From Gp13-AA77 sp035946735 (lineage in GTDB: Bacteria; Acidobacteriota; Terriglobia; UBA7540), in contig DASYYZ010000126.1 in NCBI GenBank assembly GCA_035946735.1, forward strand, positions 15,304 to 79,303: a stretch of 64,000 nucleotides of DNA, written 5' to 3'. Under the pieces are notes generated by a model. That model was not told the DNA's origin and did no database searches. It saw only the letters and a list, made by a program, of their open reading frames with translations. The position numbers were made by a program, and so were the translations under genes. Positions 1-8,208 of the stretch are shown here, piece after piece (position 1 is the stretch's first letter; each line of letters begins with the position of its first letter).

Positions 1-1
1 G

Positions 2-718
2 GACGTGGACAGCGTCATTCAGACGGCTACGTCGGGCGCCGTCGCTGCCTTCATTGCCGAGCCGATCCAGGGCGCCGGCGGTGTGATCACTCCGCCTCCG
101 GAGTATTTCAAGCTGGTCTTCACAATCGTGAAGAAATACGGCGGCCTGTTCATCTCGGATGAAGTCCAAACCGGATTCGCGCGCACCGGCAAGAAGTGGT
201 TTGGCATCGAGCACTGGGAAGTAGAGCCGGACATCATCACCTGCGCCAAAGGGATGGCCAACGGCTCGCCGGTGGGCGCCACGCTGGCCACGGCGGAAGT
301 CGCCGACCGCTACAAAGGTTTGACGATCTCGACTTTCGGAGGCAACCCGGTCACCGCGGTGGCGGCGCGCGCAACCATCGAGGTGATCGAAGAGGAAAAG
401 CTGCTGGACAACGTCGATCGCGTGGGCCGCTATTTCCGGCAAAAGCTGGAAGTCTTGCAGGCGAAGTATCCTTTGATCGGCGACGTGCGCGGTCTCGGCC
501 TGATGCTGGGAATGGAATTCGTCAAGGATCCCAAGACCAAAGAGCCCGCTCCGCAAGAAACCAATCAGTTCATGGAGCGCTGCCGTGCGAACGGCCTACT
601 GATCGGCAAAGGCGGCCTCTGGGGCAACGTGATTCGCCTGGCGCCGGCGCTCAACATTAAAGAGGCTCAGGTGGACGATGCCATCGAGCGCATGGACAAG
701 TCGCTGGCGGAAATGTGA
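2..718 (+). CDS. class III aminotransferase, AGXT2-like (5' end outside window)
   Basis: PLP-dependent transaminase of the alanine-glyoxylate aminotransferase 2 type, a cytosolic enzyme moving an amino group to an oxo acid. The visible part carries the family landmarks in order: EPIQGAGG, the PLP-nitrogen-binding Asp in ISDEVQTGFARTG, the Schiff-base Lys in CAKGMANGSPVGA, and STFGGNP, then the small C-terminal domain (GDVRGLGLMLGMEF). About 240 residues are present where the family has about 430-450, so roughly the first 190 lie upstream of base 1; the GTG at 5 is not a real start. Family is clear, substrate is not: beta-alanine, 3-aminoisobutyrate or glyoxylate are all possible. Confidence 0.9.
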   Translation, partial: DVDSVIQTATSGAVAAFIAEPIQGAGGVITPPPEYFKLVFTIVKKYGGLFISDEVQTGFARTGKKWFGIEHWEVEPDIITCAKGMANGSPVGATLATAEVADRYKGLTISTFGGNPVTAVAARATIEVIEEEKLLDNVDRVGRYFRQKLEVLQAKYPLIGDVRGLGLMLGMEFVKDPKTKEPAPQETNQFMERCRANGLLIGKGGLWGNVIRLAPALNIKEAQVDDAIERMDKSLAEM

Positions 719-759
719 GTTCTACCTGATGACGGCTGTGATGCCAGGCCCGGCTGCGC

Positions 760-993
760 TTAGAACCAGTCGCTGCGGTAGGCGATCCACCAACTGAGCG
801 CCAGGATGGGTAGGGTGGCTGCGAGCGCCCACTTAAATGGCAGGAGCAGGTCCCCGATCAGACCAAGCGCCGTAAAGCTCAACCAGAAGACCTTTTTTTG
901 CATAGCGGCACCGATCGTCGTCCACTGCGCCGGTGAGAGGACGTGTCCAGCCTCTATTCTTAACACGAAAGCCCACAACGGCGCCTCCGGCAT
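760..993 (-). CDS. possible small membrane protein
   Basis: Open frame of 77 codons from ATG at 993 (100 codons from 1062). The C-terminal half is hydrophobic and reads as two short membrane segments separated by LLLPFKW, ending in WWIAYRSDWF. It lies in the roughly 440-bp gap between the aminotransferase and moaA and points back toward the aminotransferase. No family is recognised and no clear ribosome binding site is seen, so it may be chance coding. Apart from this frame, 719-1162 shows nothing I can name. Confidence 0.3.
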   Translation of the reverse strand: MPEAPLWAFVLRIEAGHVLSPAQWTTIGAAMQKKVFWLSFTALGLIGDLLLPFKWALAATLPILALSWWIAYRSDWF

Positions 994-1162
994 GACCGGT
1001 GCCTCCCCGGGGGCTAGGCTACATTGTGAGTTTCGCTCCCTAGCCTCCCACTTTGACGGCATTCGCCTTTCGTGCTAACTTCGATTGAGCCTGAGCTGTT
1101 CCAGCAGTCTCCGGCTGCCGCTCTTTAACTTTGACTGTCGATTCACAACTGCCGCTTAAAGC

Positions 1163-2260
1163 ATGAATTCCGCCCTTGAAACCGCCGCTCCGTTGCTCGA
1201 CGCCTTCGGGCGTCCGTTGCGAAGCCTGCGTATCTCCGTCACCGACCATTGCAATCTGCGCTGCCAGTACTGCATGCCCGAGGAGAACTACGCTTGGCTC
1301 CCGCGCACGGAGATTCTGCGTTTCGAAGAGATTGCGACGCTGGCTCGCATTTTCATAGACTTGGGCGTGGATCGGCTGCGATTGACGGGCGGCGAGCCCC
1401 TGCTACGGCGCGATTTACCGAAGCTCGTAAGATTGCTCAAGGAGACTGGCCGCGAAGGGAGGGCTCCAGGAAGCAACGGACACTCCACGGGATCTCGGCT
1501 CCGCGACGTGTCGTTAACCACCAACGGTCTGCTGCTGGCCACCTATGCCGGCGCTTTGCGGGAGGCCGGGCTCGATCGTGTGACCGTGAGCCTCGACACC
1601 TTGCGGCCGGAGCGCTTCGGTCAGCTCGCACGCCGCCATGCGCTGCCTCAGGTCTTGGACGGGATTCGGGCCGCTCGTGCGGCGGGTTTTGACAGAGTCA
1701 AGGTGAATACCGTCGTGATTAAAGGCTTCAATGAGGACGAGCTTTGCGATCTAATCGACTTTGGCCGCGAGAGCGGTGTCGAGGTTCGATTCATCGAGTA
1801 CATGGATGTGGGCGGAGCAACGCACTGGAGCATGGAACAGGTCGTCTCGCGCAAAGAGATGCTCGACCGTCTTAGCTTCCAATTTGGCCCCATCGAAGCG
1901 GTTGCCGTGAATGGCGGGAGCGCTGCGCCCGCCGATCGTTACCGGCTTGCCGACGGCACCGTCTTCGGGATCATTTCGTCCACTACCCAGCCCTTCTGCA
2001 GTCAGTGCGATCGGGCACGAATCACTCCGGACGGCTTGTTTCTGCTCTGCCTCTACGCCAACCAAGGGGTGGATCTAAAGTCAGCGTTGCGATCAGGCGC
2101 CGATGGGGAAGGATTGCGGGATTTGATCCGGAGCGCCTGGCAAGCCCGCCGTGACAGGGGTGCCGAGGAGCGCAAGGCCGTCCGGTCGCGAGGGCCGCTC
2201 TTTCCCGCTGAAGCGCTGCGCCACAATCCGCACCTGGAAATGCATACGCGGGGAGGGTAG
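1163..2260 (+). CDS. moaA: GTP 3',8-cyclase MoaA
   Basis: Radical SAM enzyme that, with MoaC, converts GTP into cyclic pyranopterin monophosphate, the first step of molybdenum cofactor synthesis. The N-terminal [4Fe-4S] cluster motif CxxxCxxC is at Cys30, Cys34 and Cys37; the SAM-binding LTGGEPLLR follows; the second cluster ligands CxxCx13C are Cys279, Cys282 and Cys296. The protein ends in the conserved Gly-Gly tail needed for catalysis in the family. An extra stretch of about 18 residues rich in Gly, Ser and Arg sits near residues 95-112, between the GGEP region and the next beta strand (SLTTNG). No other moa gene is adjacent, so it is a stand-alone locus. Confidence 0.95.
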   Translation: MNSALETAAPLLDAFGRPLRSLRISVTDHCNLRCQYCMPEENYAWLPRTEILRFEEIATLARIFIDLGVDRLRLTGGEPLLRRDLPKLVRLLKETGREGRAPGSNGHSTGSRLRDVSLTTNGLLLATYAGALREAGLDRVTVSLDTLRPERFGQLARRHALPQVLDGIRAARAAGFDRVKVNTVVIKGFNEDELCDLIDFGRESGVEVRFIEYMDVGGATHWSMEQVVSRKEMLDRLSFQFGPIEAVAVNGGSAAPADRYRLADGTVFGIISSTTQPFCSQCDRARITPDGLFLLCLYANQGVDLKSALRSGADGEGLRDLIRSAWQARRDRGAEERKAVRSRGPLFPAEALRHNPHLEMHTRGG

Positions 2261-2316
2261 GAAGGCTCCAAAAGGGATTGCGAGCGTCAATTTTCGAGTT
2301 TCGACCGTCGACCCGA

Positions 2317-2769
2317 ATGTCAGACCGATACTTTGATCGCAACGAGGCGGAAGAGCTGCTGCCAATGATCGCCAGCGTCCTCAATGAGGCGCGCGAACAG
2401 AAGCAGAAGATGGACGCGCTCGACCGCGATCTGTCGCAGGCGGCAGCCAAGATCATGGTGATGGGTGGTTGGATCCCGCCCCATCGCGAGCTGGCGGAAA
2501 AGCGTGTCTTGCGCGATCAGTCCCGAGGCAAGGTCAGGGAAGCCATCGAGCAGATTCAAGAGATCGGCTGTGTGCTAAAGGACCTTGATGAGGGGCTGGT
2601 AGATTTTCCGGCGATGCTCGACGGCCATGAGATCTACCTCTGCTGGAAGCTAGGCGAAGAGCGCATCGGTTACTGGCACGGGCTCGACGAGGGATTCGCC
2701 GGGCGCAAGCCACTCGAAGAGGACAAACATGATGAAGGGAAATCGGGAGGTCCCGGGCGTCTGCAGTAA
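2317..2769 (+). CDS. DUF2203 family protein
   Basis: Protein of about 150 residues matching DUF2203: YFDRNEAEELLPMI at the N-terminus, a helical middle, then the diagnostic LVDFPAMLDGHEIYLCWKLGE, IGYWHGLDEGFAGRKPL. The family has no assigned biochemical role. ATG 2317 is chosen because homology begins at once (MSDRYFD); an in-frame TTG at 2278 would add 13 unrelated residues. It follows moaA by 56 bp on the same strand. The last 15 residues are charged and Gly-rich and are probably a loose tail. Confidence 0.8.
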   Translation: MSDRYFDRNEAEELLPMIASVLNEAREQKQKMDALDRDLSQAAAKIMVMGGWIPPHRELAEKRVLRDQSRGKVREAIEQIQEIGCVLKDLDEGLVDFPAMLDGHEIYLCWKLGEERIGYWHGLDEGFAGRKPLEEDKHDEGKSGGPGRLQ

Positions 2770-2844
2770 TCAGCGGAACTCCCAGAGGAGGTGTGCTCGG
2801 GCGCGCCTACTCCACCGCGACCCCGGGTGGCCACAGGAGAATGA

Positions 2845-3102
2845 ATGATTAAGCGCTCGGATGATAGTTGCGTTGAGGTTTCGGTGTCAGATAGACCGGA
2901 CCGCGACGGGAAATTCACCGTCGCCGTTAGACAATTAGTTGGCGGCAACATCCGAGCCTGGATTGATGTCATCTTTGGGCCCGGCGAGGACTTCACTCGA
3001 TTTGAGTACAAGACCCAAGATGCCGTTCATGAAACCCGCGTCTCTGGATCTCACGGTGAACCCGTTATCGACGTGAAAATCTATCCCACGCAAAAGTCTT
3101 AG
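2845..3102 (+). CDS. small protein of unknown function
   Basis: An 85-residue soluble protein without signal peptide or membrane segment. ATG 2845 has an AGGAG box at 2835-2839 with 5 bp spacing, which supports the start. The sequence alternates charged and beta-prone residues (FTVAVRQLVGGNIRAWIDVIF, VIDVKIYP), as in a small beta-rich fold. It is not recognised. It sits 12 bp before a 49-residue membrane protein, so the two may be co-transcribed. Confidence 0.6.
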   Translation: MIKRSDDSCVEVSVSDRPDRDGKFTVAVRQLVGGNIRAWIDVIFGPGEDFTRFEYKTQDAVHETRVSGSHGEPVIDVKIYPTQKS

Positions 3103-3114
3103 GGTTTGACCTGC

Positions 3115-3264
3115 ATGCCTGACAAAAAGAAGGGCCAAACGGCCTGGTGGATTCTGGTCCTGTTGGCAGCGTGGCCGATTGTCGCAGCAACACATGAAAA
3201 CCCCTACGTCCTAGGCCTACTGCTTGTCGCCTTCTATCTGGTTTTTTGGCTGTGTAACAGGTGA
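3115..3264 (+). CDS. 49-residue two-segment membrane protein
   Basis: Short frame starting MPDKKKGQTAWWILVLLAAW and ending FYLVFWLCNR. A lysine-rich head is followed by two hydrophobic segments (about residues 11-25 and 31-46) with a short polar turn THENPY between them. It begins 12 bp after the preceding small gene. Its TGA at 3262-3264 overlaps a GTG (3261-3263) that could start the DUF255 gene, a GTGA arrangement typical of translational coupling. No family is recognised; the hydrophobic pattern and the junctions are the support. Confidence 0.55.
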   Translation: MPDKKKGQTAWWILVLLAAWPIVAATHENPYVLGLLLVAFYLVFWLCNR

Positions 3265-5576
3265 GAGCTGCGGCCGGCGGTAGAGCAGTTCCAGGGGTGA
3301 GAGGATGTGACCGGGTGGGAGCAAGCGAAGCTAATAAGAGTCAGCGAACCTCATCTCGGGTTCCGCCCGATGAGTCGAGCAATCCAGGCGAGTCCGAGAC
3401 CGGCCCACCATCGCCTCTCCCAACCCCTACAGAGTCTAGGAACGCCCTGGCCCAAGCTACCAGTCCTTATCTGCGCAGCGCCGCGCATCAGCCCGTGAAT
3501 TGGATGGAGTGGGGTGAGGCCGCGTTCGAGCGCGCCACGCGAGAGGGCCGGCCCATCCTGCTGGATATCGGCGCCGTCTGGTGCCACTGGTGCCACGTCC
3601 TCGATCGCGAGAGCTACGAGAACCAGGAAATAGCGCGGGTTATCAATCAGAACTATGTGCCCGTCAAGGTGGACCGCGATGAGCGTCCGGACATCGATGC
3701 GCGCTACCAGATGGCCGTGAGCGCTCTCACCGGGCAGGGTGGTTGGCCGCTGACCGCTTTTCTGACGCCGGAAGGGAAACCCTTTTTCGGCGGCACCTAC
3801 TTTCCTCCTGATGATCGCTACGGCCGGCCGGGCATGAAGCGCATTTTGGAAACTATCGCGCAGAACTATCGCTCGCACCGCGACCAGATTCACGCCAGCG
3901 CAGACCAGATTGCGGAGGCTCTGAACCGCGCCGAGCGATTTGAGGCGGCGGGCGGCGCGCGCGCATCGGTGGTGGCGGACGTCGTTCAAAGTATCGAGGG
4001 GCTCTACGACTCGGAGCACGGCGGGTTTGGCCAATCTCCCAAGTTTCCTCATCCTTCTGCCATGGAATTGCTGCTCGATCAGTATCTCGAGCGGGGCCAG
4101 CGGCGCCTGCTCGACATCGTGACCCAGAGTCTCGAATCCATGGGTCGCGGAGGCGTGTATGACCAGGTGGGCGGCGGCTTCCATCGTTATTCCGTGGACC
4201 GGTACTGGCGGGTGCCGCACTTCGAGAAAATGTCCTATGACAATGCCGGCCTGCTTGGGAATTATGTCCACGCTTACCAGCTTACCGGCAAGGGTTTTCT
4301 TCGCGAAATTGCACTGGGCATCTTAAGCTTTGTCGAAAGCGTTCTTTCGCGGGAAGAGGGCGGTTTCTACGCCAGCCAGGACGCCGACTACAGTCTCGAT
4401 GACGACGGCGACTACTTTACATGGACTCTTGATGAGCTCAAGGCAGTCCTCGACGAGCAGGAAGCACGCGCCGCCGCGCTGCGCTACGATGTCGGGCCTA
4501 CAGGCGAGATGCACCACAACCCGGGAAAGAATGTTCTCTTCATCGATCAGCCGGTGGAGGCGATCGGGACGCGCATGGGCTTGGACCCGCCGCAGACGGA
4601 GGACATCCTGGCGCGTGCGCGGCGGAAGCTGCTCAAGGCTCGTGACCAACGGCCCACGCCTTTCGTAGACCGTAGCCTGTACGCGGGATGGAACGCCATG
4701 ATGGCTTCGGCCCTCCTGGAGGCTTACAAGACGCTCGGTTTGGACGGAGCGCGCCATCGCGCCCTCATGGCGCTTGACCTTTTCCTGGATCGCGGCTGGG
4801 ATGCCGATCGCGGCGTGGCGCATGTCCTGTCGGAGCCTGCAACGGCGACCGGAGACTCTGACCGGTCAGGCGCCCTTGAGGCAAGCAATTTCGACATCCT
4901 TGACGACCAGGTGCTGATGGCGGCAGCCCTCCTCGATGCTTTCGAGGTGACAGGCGAGCTCCGCTATTTCGAACACGCTCTGCAGCTCGGCGAAATCGTC
5001 GTGCGACGATTCTGGGACCAACAAGAAGGCGGGTTCTTCGATACAGCCCTTGACACGTCCAGCCGGCAGGGCGCGCTCACCATTCCGCGCAAGGCCTTGC
5101 AGGATTCCCCCACACCCGCAGGCAATCCGGTTGCCGTGGCGTTGCTGGACCGCTTGGCGTTTCTCGCCGATCGTCCCGACCTTCGAGAAAAAGCGGGGCG
5201 AACGCTTGATCTTTTTGCTTCGAAGGCGGCCGAGTACGGGCTCCATGCGGCCACCTATGCCCTGGCGCTCGCTCAACATCTGCGCCCGCCCACGGAGGTC
5301 GTGGTGATCGGGCGGCCGGGCGACGCCGATCGAGAGGCACTGTTGCACGCAGCCTACCAAGCCCGCGCAGCCGGAAAGCGGGTCCTGTCTTTCTCGCCGG
5401 AAACTGTGGCAAGCGGTGATTTGCCTCGCGGGCTTGCTTCAACGCTACCCAATTTGCAGCTTGATGGTGATGCGCAGGCGCTGGTCTGCTCGGGTACATC
5501 ATGCCAGCCGCCTTCGAAGTCGGTTGAAGAGCTTGTGAAAGCGCTACGCAACGCCGGAATCTCCCCAGTCGTCTGA
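3261..5576 (+). CDS. DUF255 thioredoxin-domain protein (YyaL/SSP411 type)
   Basis: Large protein with an N-terminal thioredoxin-like domain and a C-terminal (alpha/alpha)6-barrel resembling glycan epimerases. The family signature is complete: SPYLRSAAHQPVNWMEWGEAAF, then WCHWCH with Cys108 and Cys111 as the CxxC pair, VKVDRDERPDID, and TGQGGWPLTAFLTPEGKPFFGGTYFPP (split here for length: GGWPLT, FGGTYFPP). The catalytic role of the family is unsettled; a redox or sugar-related function is usually suggested. About 60 poorly conserved residues precede the domain, so the true start could be GTG 3261, 3297 or 3315. The 771-residue length is slightly above the family norm of about 680-700, in keeping with this extra N-terminus. 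Confidence 0.85.
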   Translation: MRAAAGGRAVPGVRGCDRVGASEANKSQRTSSRVPPDESSNPGESETGPPSPLPTPTESRNALAQATSPYLRSAAHQPVNWMEWGEAAFERATREGRPILLDIGAVWCHWCHVLDRESYENQEIARVINQNYVPVKVDRDERPDIDARYQMAVSALTGQGGWPLTAFLTPEGKPFFGGTYFPPDDRYGRPGMKRILETIAQNYRSHRDQIHASADQIAEALNRAERFEAAGGARASVVADVVQSIEGLYDSEHGGFGQSPKFPHPSAMELLLDQYLERGQRRLLDIVTQSLESMGRGGVYDQVGGGFHRYSVDRYWRVPHFEKMSYDNAGLLGNYVHAYQLTGKGFLREIALGILSFVESVLSREEGGFYASQDADYSLDDDGDYFTWTLDELKAVLDEQEARAAALRYDVGPTGEMHHNPGKNVLFIDQPVEAIGTRMGLDPPQTEDILARARRKLLKARDQRPTPFVDRSLYAGWNAMMASALLEAYKTLGLDGARHRALMALDLFLDRGWDADRGVAHVLSEPATATGDSDRSGALEASNFDILDDQVLMAAALLDAFEVTGELRYFEHALQLGEIVVRRFWDQQEGGFFDTALDTSSRQGALTIPRKALQDSPTPAGNPVAVALLDRLAFLADRPDLREKAGRTLDLFASKAAEYGLHAATYALALAQHLRPPTEVVVIGRPGDADREALLHAAYQARAAGKRVLSFSPETVASGDLPRGLASTLPNLQLDGDAQALVCSGTSCQPPSKSVEELVKALRNAGISPVV

Positions 5577-5577
5577 G

Positions 5578-5606
5578 CAACGGCCCGCCGGCTCTGGCGG
5601 CCGTTG
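5578..5606 (+). terminator. strong hairpin after the DUF255 gene
   Basis: Begins 1 bp after the stop codon. The arms CAACGGCCCGCC and GGCGGCCGTTG pair over 11 bp with one bulged C, and the loop is GGCTCT. No T-run follows, so it may be a transcript-stabilising hairpin or a Rho-assisted end rather than a classical intrinsic terminator. Confidence 0.45.
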
Positions 5607-5696
5607 TAGGCAAAGCCGAGGCACTCTGATGCCGCAGTGAGGGAGTGGACGTTCGACAGCGGAGTCCCGTTATTTTGGAGTCTTGGGGGTCTAAAC

Positions 5697-6671
5697 ATGG
5701 TTAAGCGGGTGTTGTGTTGCGCTCTACTCTTTGCCGCCTGGCCTCTAGAAGCATATCCCGGAAGCCCGCGCGCTCAGGAAGGTTCACCCTCCAGCCTGTC
5801 CGCGGCGATCAAGCCGTTTCTCGGACGCTGGGACTTGAGCATCCAAAGCCCGTCGCGCGAACTTCCGTCCTGGATCGAGGTCTCCGAAGAACAGGGCCAC
5901 CCCAAGGTTGTGATGGTGGGACTCACCGACCATGCGACGGAATTGAAAAAGAGCGACGTCAAAGAAGGACAACTTGAGTTCCTCTCGCCCAAGGGAGAGG
6001 AAGGTTTCCGTGATGACACGCTGTTCAAAGGGAAAGTGGTGGGCGACCGGCTCGTAGGCGTGGCAACCACTCCCGGCGGAACTTCCTGGCATTGGACCGG
6101 CCGGCGAGCTCCTACGCTGAAGCGGAGTGAAGCGGCCCAATGGGGCAAGCCCATCACTTTGTTTGATGGCAAGGACTTCAGCGGCTGGAGATTCAGCGAC
6201 GCCAACCACGCGAATTGGACGGTGGAAGACGGCACGCTGGTGAATAACGGACACGGCGCCGACATTATCACCACCTTAAGATTTGAGGACTTCAAACTAC
6301 ACCTGGAGTTCAATTGCGGACCGAAGTCGAACAGCGGTGTGTACCTGCGCGGTCGTGACGAGGTGCAAATTGAAACCGACTCCGCCGGCGAGCCGCCCAG
6401 CCACCACACCGGCGGTGTATACGGGTTTCTGGATCCCACGCCGGAATTGCCACGCCAGGCTGGAGTATGGCAGACATTTGATATTACCTTGATCGGGCGA
6501 ACTGTCACAGTCGTACAGAATGGTCAGACCGTCATCGACCATAAGGAGATTCCCGGCATCACGGGCGGCGCTTTAGACAGCCACGAAGAATTGCCCGGAC
6601 CCATCTACCTGCAGGGCAGCGAAGAGGGCCGCGTTGCATTCCGCAATCTTGTGATTACTCCCGCGGAATAG
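5697..6671 (+). CDS. secreted DUF1080 (3-keto-disaccharide hydrolase) protein
   Basis: Exported protein with a signal peptide (MVKRVLCCALLFAAWPLEAY), an N-terminal beta-rich domain of about 110 residues (KPFLGRWDLSIQ...), and a C-terminal DUF1080 concanavalin-like jelly roll starting ITLFDGKDFSGWRF and including NSGVYLRGRDEVQIE and GGVYGF. Members of this domain family hydrolyse 3-keto-glycosides. ATG 5697 is chosen over the upstream in-frame start because the signal peptide begins there and a TTGGGGGT box precedes it. The gene lies before a Gfo/Idh/MocA oxidoreductase, the usual partner in 3-keto sugar pathways, supporting a periplasmic sugar-degradation role. Confidence 0.85.
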   Translation: MVKRVLCCALLFAAWPLEAYPGSPRAQEGSPSSLSAAIKPFLGRWDLSIQSPSRELPSWIEVSEEQGHPKVVMVGLTDHATELKKSDVKEGQLEFLSPKGEEGFRDDTLFKGKVVGDRLVGVATTPGGTSWHWTGRRAPTLKRSEAAQWGKPITLFDGKDFSGWRFSDANHANWTVEDGTLVNNGHGADIITTLRFEDFKLHLEFNCGPKSNSGVYLRGRDEVQIETDSAGEPPSHHTGGVYGFLDPTPELPRQAGVWQTFDITLIGRTVTVVQNGQTVIDHKEIPGITGGALDSHEELPGPIYLQGSEEGRVAFRNLVITPAE

Positions 6672-6780
6672 CTCGCCCGGATTCGACTGGCAGGATCTTC
6701 CTTTGTAGCTGAAGGTGAGCCTCAAGATTGAGGCGATGATCGAGTACTAAGACTTGAGCCTGAATCAGAGGAGTTTGGCC

Positions 6781-8098
6781 ATGGGTGTCACAAAACGCGT
6801 TTCACGCCGGAACTTTCTCAGAGCAACCGCGGCTGGCGGCGCCGCCGTGGCATCGGCGCCGGCCTGGGGGCGGGTACTGGGAGCGAACGACCGCATCAAC
6901 ATCGCTCTGATTGGCCTTGGGGCTCGCGGCTCAGATCATTTGAATCTGGTGCTTCAGCACCGGGCCAACAAACCGGACATTGAAATCGTCGCCCTTTGTG
7001 ACGTATACCAGAAGCGTCTCACGATGGCGGCGTCCAAGGTTCCAGGGGCCAAGACCTACGTCCACCACCAGGAGGTGCTGCAACGCTCGGACATCGATGC
7101 AGTCTTCATCGCCACGCCCGATCATTGGCATGCTCCCATCACTCTCGCGGCTATGGAGAGCGGCAAAGACGTTTACGTCGAGAAGCCCATGACACACACG
7201 GTGGAGGAAAGCAAAACAGTGGCGCACCGGACCAAAGAGCTGAAGCGTGTGCTTCAGGTAGGCGTCCAAGGACTCTCGTGGAGGCGGTGGCACAAGATTC
7301 ACGACATTATTCAATCCGGGATGATCGGCCAGGTCGTCGCCGTGCAGGGTACGTACAGCCGCAATGCTCCCGGTGGCGACTGGAACGGAGGCCATTTCTG
7401 GACAATCGATCCCGCCGCTGGCCCCGACGCCACCGGCGACAACCACATCGATTGGAAGCAATGGCTGGGGCCGGCTCCCCAGATTCCGTTTAACGCCGAC
7501 CGCTTTTTCCGCTTCCGGAAGTATTGGGACCTATTCCGGTGGCATTTCTACGGACCTCCACTACCATGTCGTGGCACCCTTCCAGGTGGCTGTCGCGAAC
7601 GAGTTTCCCCTACGCGTGTCCGGCATGGGTGGTCTTTGGGTTTATAACGATGGCCGGGAGGTTCCCGACACATTCCTCACCGCCGCCGACTACCCGAGCA
7701 AGTACTCGATGACGATCTACTCTTCACAGGTGAACGAGAACGGACCCCGGACGATGATTCGGGGTACCAAGGCGACCATTCATCTGAGCGACGAATGGGA
7801 AGGTCCTCCCTCGCGGCAATACGACTACGCCGATATCTTCCCCGAATCGCCCTATGCGGATGAATTCGCCAAGAAGCACGGCGACTTTCAGGTGCGCGTC
7901 GATGACGTGGGAAACGAAGGGGACCTCAAGCACGTCGACAACTTTCTGGAATGTATGCGGACGCGACAGCAGCCCAACTGCCACGTGGATATTGGCTATA
8001 AGGTCTCGGCGGCCTGCGACCTCTCCGTACGCTCCTACCGGAATGGCAAAGTGTATTACTTCGATGCAGAGACCGAGCAGGTGGTAACCAAGGGATGA
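6781..8098 (+). pseudogene. Gfo/Idh/MocA oxidoreductase with Tat signal, one frameshift
   Basis: NAD(P)-dependent sugar dehydrogenase family. ATG 6781 has an AGAGGAG box at 6767-6773. The N-terminus has a twin-arginine signal (SRRNFLRATAAGG), followed by the Rossmann fold (INIALIGLGARGSDH) and the EKPMTHTVEE motif. At 7528-7531 the expected Asp-Tyr-Ser-Gly-Gly is broken by one extra C after GAC; the downstream frame resumes exactly with YSGGISTDLHYHVVAPF and runs to 8098. Without the extra base the protein would be about 439 residues, normal for exported members. Either a young pseudogene or a sequencing indel; the coding signal on both sides is undamaged. Confidence 0.85.
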
Positions 8099-8208
8099 GC
8101 ATCGCGGTTGTCTGGGCCTCAGAGTCACAAAGCACCCGGAACACGGCGCTCCTCCATAGCTGCCCGTGCTTGTCTGTACGTACCAGAGGGCCTTTCGCTC
8201 GGAGCTCC

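Noticed and set aside
1081..1162. Possible Moco riboswitch before moaA
   Set aside because: Only a short GCAG/CTGC pairing is visible; the conserved Moco motif core could not be found.
3351..4271. 306-codon minus-strand frame opposite the DUF255 gene
   Set aside because: Antisense shadow; no motif, no start context.
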